Positions 15,394 to 21,304 of a stretch of 21,304 nucleotides of DNA are shown here, piece after piece. The stretch is from Actinomycetota bacterium (lineage in GTDB: Bacteria > Actinomycetota > Actinomycetes > Actinomycetales > Microbacteriaceae). The position numbers and the translations under genes are program-made. The DNA lies in NCBI GenBank assembly GCA_009704605.1, contig WLDW01000002.1, positions 1 through 21,304 on the forward strand, read 5' to 3'. The notes under the pieces are model-generated. The model was given only the letters and a program-made list of their open reading frames with translations. It made no database searches and was not told where the DNA came from. Position 1 is the first letter of the stretch; each line of letters opens with the position of its first letter.

Positions 15394-17625
15394 CTACTGC
15401 GAAACTCGATACACGTCGTAAACCGCTTCAATTCGCTTGACAGCAGCGAGTAAATGATCCAGCGCAGCAGGGTCACCCATCTCAAACACAAATCTACTGA
15501 GCGCTACCCGGTCTGTTCTGGTTGATACCGAAGCAGACAAAATATTCACATGATGCTCACTGAGAACCCTTGTGACATCACTGAGTAGTCCAGAGCGATC
15601 AAGTGCCTCAACTTGGATTTGGACTAGGAACATTCGCTTTGAAGATGGTGCCCAAGAAACGTCAACCAGCCGCTCTGTCTCAAGCTTTAGAGAAGTTGCG
15701 TTCTTGCAATCATCCCGATGAACTGAGACTCCACTACCACGGGTGACAAAACCCATGATTTTGTCCCCTGGAACCGGCGTGCAGCATCGAGCAAGCTTGA
15801 CCATCACGTCGCCATCGCCCTTGACCAAGACACCGGAGTCGCCCTCATTTAACCTTCTCGGGGATTTGGTTGCAACTGGCAACTCGAATTCTGTATCGCT
15901 TTCTTGTTCGGAACTAGAGCTGACCGTGAGGCGATCGATAATCGATTGAGCAGATAGCTGACCTTCGCCAAGAGCGGCATACAAAGCACTTACGTCCTGC
16001 AAACCTAGGTCGCCGACAAGCTTGGCAAGCGAGTCCGAAGACATTAGCTGCTGCAATGGCAGTCCGAGCTTTCGCATTGCCTTGGTGAGATTTTCCTTAC
16101 CTAGCTCAATTGCGTCCTCGCGCCGTTCCTGGGAAAAATGGTGCTTGATCTTTGCGCGAGCTCGTGGAGAGGCAACAAAATTCAGCCAGTCCTTAGAAGG
16201 CGACGCATCTAATGACTTAGAGGTCAGCACCTCTACGACATCCCCGGAATTTAGAACGCTATCTAGAGGGCTGATTCGTCCATTTACCTTTGCGCCGACT
16301 GTCCTGTCTCCAACTTCGGTGTGCACGGCGTAAGCGAAATCAACTGCCGTAGCTCCCGAAGGCAACCCGATGACTTTGCCCTTGGGCGTAAAGACATAGA
16401 CCTCCTTGGCACCAATTTCAAACCTGAGCGCGTCTAGGAACTCCCCCGGATCTTGAGTTTCTGCCTGCCAGTCGGATAGGTGCTTCAGCCAAACCAAATC
16501 GTCTTGCGTTGTAGCTTGCGACTTTCCAGCCTGCTCTTTATACATCCAGTGTGCGGCAACACCGTACTGAGCCCGCTGATCCATCTCAGCCGTTCTAATT
16601 TGAATTTCAACGGCACGTCCCTCGGGACCGATGACTGTCGTATGAAGTGACTGATAAAGATTGAACTTGGGCATTGCAATGTAATCCTTGAAGCGTCCCG
16701 GAACTGGATTCCACCTAGCGTGGATAGCACCGAGCACGGCGTAGCAATCTCTAACTGACTGAACTAGGACGCGAATACCAACCAGATCGTAAATCTCATC
16801 GAACTCGCGACCACGAACCACCATTTTTTGGTAAATGCTGTAGTACTGCTTAGGTCTTCCGGCAACCTTGCCTTTCACCTTCTCAGCCTTGAGGTCCGCT
16901 TCGATTGCTCCAATGACTTCTTCCAAGTACTGCTCGCGCATAGGGGTACGTTGTGTCACGAGGTTTACTATTTCCTCATAAACCTTCGGGTACAAAATCT
17001 CAAAAGACAAATCTTCTAATTCGAGCTTGACCGTGCTGATACCTAAACGGTGAGCCAAAGGAGCGTAAATCTCTAGCGTTTCCTGCGCCTTGCGCTTAGC
17101 CGAATCCTCGGGCACAAACTTCCAAGTTCTGGCATTGTGTAATCTATCGGCAAGTTTGATAACCAAAACCCTGATGTCCTTTGACATTGCAACAACCATC
17201 TTGCGAACAGTCTCTGCTTGGGCGCTATCTCCAAACTTGATCTTGTCTAGCTTTGTTACGCCATCAACTAGCATGGCTACCTCATCGCCGAAATCACTTC
17301 GTAGTTTTTCCAGAGAATAGGGAGTGTCTTCCACGGTGTCATGAAGTAATGCCGCGGCAATGGTGGTTGCGCCAATTCCAAGATCAGCAAGAATTTGGGC
17401 CACCGCAACTGGGTGAGAAATGTACGGTTCACCTGATTTTCTAAGCTGTTGCGAATGCGCCCTTTCAGCAGCGACGAATGCTTTCTCCACCAAGCCAACA
17501 TCAGCTTTTGGATGATTTGTTTTGAGGGACTTGATTACCTGTTGGAGCTCTTGGGTATAAGAGGGCTGCTTGGAGAAAATGCGCGGCAGACGCGACCTGA
17601 TTGAACTGGAGTCTAAATCAGTCAT
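15394..17625 (-). CDS. relA: Bifunctional (p)ppGpp synthetase/hydrolase (Rsh, RelA/SpoT family)
   Basis: Makes and degrades the stringent-response alarmone. It has 743 residues in standard order: HD hydrolase (His71, HDTVED 95-100), synthetase with RFKDYIAMPKFNLYQSLHT (311-329), TGS domain (about 408-470), zinc-finger-type region with CCTPVPGD, and a C-terminal ACT domain. Both active sites look intact. The RxKD form of the synthetase loop (311-314) is the one found in bifunctional enzymes, as opposed to the ExDD of hydrolase-dead RelA. An AAGGG Shine-Dalgarno precedes the ATG, which is 47 bases after secF, so it is probably expressed from the yajC-secDF unit. Usually called relA or rel in actinobacteria. 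Confidence 0.97.
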   Translation of the reverse strand: MTDLDSSSIRSRLPRIFSKQPSYTQELQQVIKSLKTNHPKADVGLVEKAFVAAERAHSQQLRKSGEPYISHPVAVAQILADLGIGATTIAAALLHDTVEDTPYSLEKLRSDFGDEVAMLVDGVTKLDKIKFGDSAQAETVRKMVVAMSKDIRVLVIKLADRLHNARTWKFVPEDSAKRKAQETLEIYAPLAHRLGISTVKLELEDLSFEILYPKVYEEIVNLVTQRTPMREQYLEEVIGAIEADLKAEKVKGKVAGRPKQYYSIYQKMVVRGREFDEIYDLVGIRVLVQSVRDCYAVLGAIHARWNPVPGRFKDYIAMPKFNLYQSLHTTVIGPEGRAVEIQIRTAEMDQRAQYGVAAHWMYKEQAGKSQATTQDDLVWLKHLSDWQAETQDPGEFLDALRFEIGAKEVYVFTPKGKVIGLPSGATAVDFAYAVHTEVGDRTVGAKVNGRISPLDSVLNSGDVVEVLTSKSLDASPSKDWLNFVASPRARAKIKHHFSQERREDAIELGKENLTKAMRKLGLPLQQLMSSDSLAKLVGDLGLQDVSALYAALGEGQLSAQSIIDRLTVSSSSEQESDTEFELPVATKSPRRLNEGDSGVLVKGDGDVMVKLARCCTPVPGDKIMGFVTRGSGVSVHRDDCKNATSLKLETERLVDVSWAPSSKRMFLVQIQVEALDRSGLLSDVTRVLSEHHVNILSASVSTRTDRVALSRFVFEMGDPAALDHLLAAVKRIEAVYDVYRVSQ

Positions 17626-17672
17626 GCTCTTGCCCTTCCAGGCTCAAGCCTACTCTTGCGAAGGGAATCGCT

Positions 17673-18623
17673 CTATTTTTTTGTCTTGAATCTAGGTTCG
17701 TTCTCTCGCAGGTGAACATAAACCGGAGAAGCTATGAAGATCGAAGAGTATGTACCAACAATCATTCCAATAAACAGCGCCAGAGCAATATCGCGCAAGG
17801 TTCCAACTCCTAGGACGAAGGCGCCAATGAACAAAATCGCTGCGACCGGCAAAATTGCAACCACAGATGTGTTGATCGATCTGACCAGTGTCTGGTTGAC
17901 CGCAAGATTCACCTGAGAGGCGAAAGTTGTGTCTTCTGAGAACTCCACACCAAGGGTATTCTCACGAACTTTGTCAAAGACCACGACTGTGTCATAGAGC
18001 GAGTAACCGAGAATTGTTAGAAGTCCTATAACGGCTGCTGGAGTAACTTCAAATCCGGTAAGGGCATAGATTCCCGCGGTGATTACAACGTCGTGGGCTA
18101 AGGCTGCCAGGGCCGCAATTGACATCTTGAATGTGCGGAAGTAAAACGCCATAAGCACTGATACCAAGATAAGGAAAACGATCAACCCATTTATGGCCTT
18201 GGAAGTCACATCGGCTCCCCAGTTGGCCCCAATAAATGATGAGGTTACTGACCCTGAGGGAAGCCCATAGGCATTAGCTAAAGCAATACGAATTTCTTCA
18301 GTAGTCACATCATTTAGTTGCTCAGTTTGAATTCTTACCGAATCAACGCCAACCGAAGTGACAATTGGCTGCGTCTCTGGATCAACCGATTGAACTGCAT
18401 CCCTTGCTACCTGCTGAGAGGTGTCCCCGACTCCATCGATACGGAACTCGCTGCCACCTCGAAACTCGATGCCAAAATTGAATCCACCACGGGCTACCGG
18501 AGCAACGATTGCAATAATCACCAGAACAATCGCTATTCCGTACCAAAGCTTTCGACGGCCTACAACGTCGATTGAAACTCTTCCACTGTAAAGATCGTTA
18601 CCAAAATCCTTAAACTTCGACAT
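17673..18623 (-). CDS. secF: Protein translocase subunit SecF
   Basis: Works with SecD to drive late steps of Sec-dependent export using the proton motive force. It has 316 residues: membrane segment 1 (about 26-44), the first-periplasmic-domain motif FGIEFRGGSEFRI (50-62), then five further segments. The transmembrane 4 signature TILGYSLYDTVVVFDKVREN is at 203-222 and LAHDV at 175-179. It ends in a short basic tail. The ATG shares a base with the secD stop (TAATG), so the subunits are translationally coupled. Confidence 0.97.
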   Translation of the reverse strand: MSKFKDFGNDLYSGRVSIDVVGRRKLWYGIAIVLVIIAIVAPVARGGFNFGIEFRGGSEFRIDGVGDTSQQVARDAVQSVDPETQPIVTSVGVDSVRIQTEQLNDVTTEEIRIALANAYGLPSGSVTSSFIGANWGADVTSKAINGLIVFLILVSVLMAFYFRTFKMSIAALAALAHDVVITAGIYALTGFEVTPAAVIGLLTILGYSLYDTVVVFDKVRENTLGVEFSEDTTFASQVNLAVNQTLVRSINTSVVAILPVAAILFIGAFVLGVGTLRDIALALFIGMIVGTYSSIFIASPVYVHLRENEPRFKTKK

Positions 18624-20356
18624 TAGTTGCCACCTGACTTGTCTGCTTCTTCGAGTGCGGCCTGTGCTTTTCGTTCCGCAATGGTTTGCCTCGTGGCGGC
18701 TTCTTTGGAAACCTTCAAAGCCTTTCCTTGGCTCAAAGTTGGGGCCACTCTAAATTGACCACGCCCAACATACCCCGAAGCCTTCAAGGCCTTCGAGTCG
18801 AACCCTGACCAAGGGTTACCTGAGCTAAAGAACTTAGTGCGCGCAAGTAGACGAAGAAGTGGGTGTGTGAAGAGAAACACAACGATCAGGTCCACAATCG
18901 TTGTGAGTCCCAAAGTGAACGCAAAACCACGCACGTTACCTACGGTCAAAAGAAACAGAGTCGCTGCAGCTGTGAAGCTGACCGCATCTGAGGCCAGAAT
19001 TGTTCGAATTGATCTCTTCCAAGCGTTCTCTACGGCAACCTCAAGGTTTCTTCCTTCACGTATCTCATCACGGACTCGCTCGAAGTAAACAATGAAGGAG
19101 TCAACCGTAATACCGATAGCGACAATGAGTCCTGCGACTCCAGCCATCGACAATCGGTATCCCTGTCTCCACGAAAGGAACGCAATCAACAAATAGACCA
19201 AGACGGCGGCAACTAGAAGCGATCCAACCGTGACTATCGCCAATCCTCGATACTGGAAAGCGGAATAGATGACTACGAGAATCAAACCAATTAGACCGGC
19301 CAACAGACCGCTTGTTAGTTGGTCTTGACCCAAAGTCGCTGAAATGTTTTCCTGGCTTTGAACCTCAAAACCAATTGGAAGAGATCCGTATTTCAGCTGA
19401 TCAGCCAGGACTTTAGAAGAATCGCGATCGAAGCTTCCGGTGATCTGGGCCGAGCCATTTGTAATGACTGCTTGGGTGGTAGGCGCGGTGATCACAAATC
19501 CATCAAGCGTAATTGCGAATTGGTTCCTCGGCTGCTCTAGTGGGAACAATCTTTGAGTTACTGTCGAGAAACCTTCGGTGCCAACCTCATCAAATTCAAG
19601 GTTCACAGCCCAGGTATTGGTCGAAGCACCGGTCGAAGATGTGACTGTTCCGTTTGATGCGTCGGAGATGTTGGCTCCATCAACTTCAACCGGGCCAAGA
19701 ATGAACTTTGAAAATCCATTTACATCACAGGTAACCAAGGGCACAGCAGGATCATCGATTTGGCCAGGCTCCCTAAACACAGATGCACAATCTAGATCGT
19801 CAAACTCTTTTTGAATCTCTGGTGTGATCCAATTCAAATCACTGCCATCGGTAGGCGAAGCCGTTGGTTCTTCCGCTGCGGGTGTTTCCTCCGGAGCAGG
19901 AGATTCTGTTGCATCTGGATCGGAAGTTCCGGCACCATCCACCTCGGCCGAAGGTGTGCCTGCACTAGTTATCAAAACAGGACGGAATTCAAGTTTTGCG
20001 GAAGCCTTGATTAGCGCGAGAGTGTTCTCGTCAGGGATACCCGGGATGGAAACGATGATGTTTGTATCACCTTGGGTAATCACCTGAGATTCGCTCACAC
20101 CACTGGCATCAACACGCTGGCGAATGATTGAAACAGCTTGATCTAATTGCTCGGTCGTAACAGCTTGGCCATCAAGCAATAGTGGGGAAAGAATAATCTG
20201 AGTTCCACCCTGAAGATCCAGTGCCAACTTAGGCGTGAAGCTAGCGTTCTCGTCGGTTGTTGATCCGAAGCCGATAAGTCCGGCGAGTCCGAAAATGATT
20301 ACTAGTAACCAAATCAGGGATTTGCGTGCCGACTTTACGGTGCTGCTAGCTGCCAA
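18623..20356 (-). CDS. secD: Protein translocase subunit SecD
   Basis: Partner of SecF in Sec-dependent export. It has 577 residues: membrane segment 1 (about 14-31), the D1 motif LALDLQGGTQIIL (44-56), a large extracytoplasmic P1 domain, and five C-terminal segments with VAIGITVDSFIVYFERVRDEI. A low-complexity Pro/Glu/Thr/Ser/Ala-rich stretch at about 131-172 interrupts the P1 domain. The C-terminal tail of about 70 residues is cytoplasmic and basic. The start is TTG at 20354-20356, supported by GGGGAG seven bases upstream; the yajC stop lies 15 bases before it. Confidence 0.96.
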   Translation of the reverse strand: MAASSTVKSARKSLIWLLVIIFGLAGLIGFGSTTDENASFTPKLALDLQGGTQIILSPLLLDGQAVTTEQLDQAVSIIRQRVDASGVSESQVITQGDTNIIVSIPGIPDENTLALIKASAKLEFRPVLITSAGTPSAEVDGAGTSDPDATESPAPEETPAAEEPTASPTDGSDLNWITPEIQKEFDDLDCASVFREPGQIDDPAVPLVTCDVNGFSKFILGPVEVDGANISDASNGTVTSSTGASTNTWAVNLEFDEVGTEGFSTVTQRLFPLEQPRNQFAITLDGFVITAPTTQAVITNGSAQITGSFDRDSSKVLADQLKYGSLPIGFEVQSQENISATLGQDQLTSGLLAGLIGLILVVIYSAFQYRGLAIVTVGSLLVAAVLVYLLIAFLSWRQGYRLSMAGVAGLIVAIGITVDSFIVYFERVRDEIREGRNLEVAVENAWKRSIRTILASDAVSFTAAATLFLLTVGNVRGFAFTLGLTTIVDLIVVFLFTHPLLRLLARTKFFSSGNPWSGFDSKALKASGYVGRGQFRVAPTLSQGKALKVSKEAATRQTIAERKAQAALEEADKSGGN

Positions 20357-20371
20357 CTCTTTACTCCCCTA

Positions 20372-20701
20372 TTACTTTCCGGAATTGGCTTTAGGGGCCT
20401 TTGGCTTTTTTGCAGTTGAACTAGAAGTTTTGGAAGCAGCTGCGGCTTTCGGTGCCTGCTCGATTCTGCTTACTGCCCCGATTGCAACAGTCAGCTTCTG
20501 GCCCGGAGCTGTTTCGAGTTCGACTCGATCTTCTTTGACGCTCAAGATCTTTCCGAAAATGCCACTGGTTAGCATCACTGCCGCACCCTTCACCACTTCG
20601 GAGCGGAGCTTTTCAGCAGCTTTCTTACGGTTACGTCCAGAGATAAAGATCCAAACACCCAAGAAAGTCAGGGCAAGGAAGAAAAACAATGTGTCCGACA
20701 T
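20372..20701 (-). CDS. yajC: Preprotein translocase subunit YajC
   Basis: Small accessory subunit of the SecDF-YajC complex. It has 109 residues: one N-terminal membrane segment (about 3-20), a cytoplasmic beta-domain with NRKKAAEKLRSEVVKGAAVML and GIFGKILSVKEDRVELE, and an Ala/Lys/Ser/Pro-rich tail of about 25 residues (PKAAAASKTSSSTAKKPKAP). It starts with ATG at 20699-20701; the AGG seven bases upstream is a weak ribosome binding site. It heads the yajC-secD-secF-relA run and follows ruvB, the standard actinobacterial order. Confidence 0.95.
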   Translation of the reverse strand: MSDTLFFFLALTFLGVWIFISGRNRKKAAEKLRSEVVKGAAVMLTSGIFGKILSVKEDRVELETAPGQKLTVAIGAVSRIEQAPKAAAASKTSSSTAKKPKAPKANSGK

Positions 20702-20715
20702 GAGGGCCTAACGTC

Positions 20716-20736
20716 AAAAAACGCGCTTTTGCGCGT
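20716..20736 (-). terminator. Intrinsic terminator after ruvB
   Basis: On the minus strand ACGCGC AAAA GCGCGT forms a perfect six-base-pair GC-rich stem with a four-base loop, directly followed by T's (six in a row including the last stem base). It lies 33 bases beyond the ruvB stop codon and 15 bases before the yajC start. It should separate the ruv transcript from yajC-secDF. Confidence 0.8.
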
Positions 20737-20741
20737 CCCTA

Positions 20742-20747
20742 ATTATA
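20742..20747 (-). promoter_or_regulatory. Candidate -10 box for yajC-secD-secF-relA
   Basis: A perfect TATAAT on the minus strand sits between the ruvB stop and the terminator hairpin. Its spacing to yajC (40 bases) suits a promoter. No good -35 is seen at 16-18 bases; the best partner is a weak TTAGCT 19 bases upstream. Initiation would fall within the terminator hairpin sequence, about 34 bases before the yajC ATG. Confidence 0.45.
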
Positions 20748-20768
20748 ACTTAACCCGAAGTAGGCCAG

Positions 20769-21302
20769 CTAACTCGATTCACTGGCACCCAGGTGCCGAT
20801 AGGCCAAAGAGGTCGCTTGGCGACCCTTACTGGTCCTTTGAATCAGGCCTTCTCGAAGGAGGTAGGGTTCAACAACCGATTCGATAGTGTCAGGCTCTTC
20901 ACCAATGGCCACAGCAAGAGTGGATAGCCCAACAGGCTTGCCTTGGAACTTTACAATCAACGCCTCGAGGATCTGCTTGTCCAATCGATCCAATCCAAGT
21001 GAATCCACTTCGTAAAGTTCAAGTGCCTTTTTCGCCACCTCGGCTGTAATCACACCGGCGCCATCAACCAATGCAAAGTCGCGAACCCTGCGAAGAAGCC
21101 GGTTGGCGACTCGTGGGGTTCCTCTGGATCGAGACGCAATCAACTCAATCGCCTGAGTCTCTGCTGCAAGCGCTAACTGCTTCGCTGCACGAACAAGCAC
21201 TGTAGCTAAATCCTCGTGGCCATAAAACTCCAGGTTTGCGGTGTAACCAAAACGGTCGCGCAAAGGATTCGGCAACATCCCAGACCTAGTCGTTGCACCA
21301 AC
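20769..21302 (-). CDS. ruvB: Holliday junction branch-migration ATPase RuvB (partial, N-terminus outside window)
   Basis: The hexameric motor of the RuvABC complex. Only the last 177 residues are visible, with the reading frame open through the window edge ([19 protein letters not shown]). This contains the sensor 1 region (GATTR) and the arginine-finger region PLRDRFG. It is followed by the AAA+ small domain ([19 protein letters not shown], sensor 2 type) and the C-terminal winged helix ([20 protein letters not shown] to RHLG). The methionine codon at 21276-21278 is internal, not the start. The gene ends before a strong terminator. Confidence 0.96.
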   Translation of the reverse strand, partial: VGATTRSGMLPNPLRDRFGYTANLEFYGHEDLATVLVRAAKQLALAAETQAIELIASRSRGTPRVANRLLRRVRDFALVDGAGVITAEVAKKALELYEVDSLGLDRLDKQILEALIVKFQGKPVGLSTLAVAIGEEPDTIESVVEPYLLREGLIQRTSKGRQATSLAYRHLGASESS

Positions 21303-21304
21303 GA

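Noticed and set aside
17641..17655. Palindrome AGGCTTGAGCCT between secF and relA as a possible terminator.
   Set aside because: The stem is short with a tiny loop, and it is followed by the relA ribosome binding site rather than a T-tract.
20235..20711. Open frame of 158 codons on the plus strand antisense to yajC and secD.
   Set aside because: It lies wholly within conserved genes on the other strand and shows no recognisable domain.
1..21304. A new multi-gene defence, mobile or biosynthetic system.
   Set aside because: Almost every gene is a recognised housekeeping gene in a conserved actinobacterial order. No transposase, integrase, CRISPR, toxin-antitoxin pair or atypical composition island was seen.

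Overview
The window is a dense stretch of housekeeping chromosome from an actinobacterium, almost certainly a member of Microbacteriaceae. The evidence is the Cys-less S4 protein (rpsD) encoded next to alaS and rarA rather than beside rpoA, an EF-P with a PGKGP tip loop, a bifunctional RelA/SpoT-type enzyme (Rsh) downstream of yajC-secD-secF, and the run ruvX-mltG-aroE-aroC-aroK-aroB-aroQ-efp-nusB-pyrR-pyrB. Base composition looks close to 50% GC by eye, low for that family. Together with the very short intergenic gaps this would fit the small-genome aquatic 'Luna'-type lineages (Rhodoluna, Aquiluna and relatives). The genus-level idea is inference only.

Layout. On the minus strand, read from right to left: the 3' part of ruvB with an intrinsic terminator, then yajC-secD-secF-relA (protein export accessory complex followed by the ppGpp enzyme). 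On the plus strand, 13344-15393 carries a membrane-anchored cyclophilin and a DUF349 coiled-coil protein, which meets relA tail to tail with no gap. On the minus strand from 13273 leftwards: rarA, a 167-base gap with a possible promoter and leader, then a run of 15 same-strand genes: rpsD, a DUF948 protein, a 93-residue membrane protein with a basic tail, alaS, ruvX, mltG, aroE, aroC, aroK, aroB, aroQ, efp, nusB, pyrR and pyrB (cut by the window start). Many neighbours overlap by 1-20 bases or abut, so translational coupling is likely. The five aro genes cover shikimate-pathway steps 2-5 and 7.

Regulation seen in the sequence: a PyrR-binding-type RNA hairpin directly over the pyrR Shine-Dalgarno region; a promoter for efp inside the 3' end of aroQ; overlapping divergent promoters between rarA and the cyclophilin gene, with rarA probably leaderless; and a perfect TATAAT box five bases before the ruvB terminator hairpin, likely serving yajC. 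Ten of 22 visible starts are TTG or GTG.

There is no stretch above 300 bases without a gene, and I see no mobile element, CRISPR array, tRNA, rRNA or phage gene. I found no new multi-gene system. The interesting points are regulatory and small-scale.
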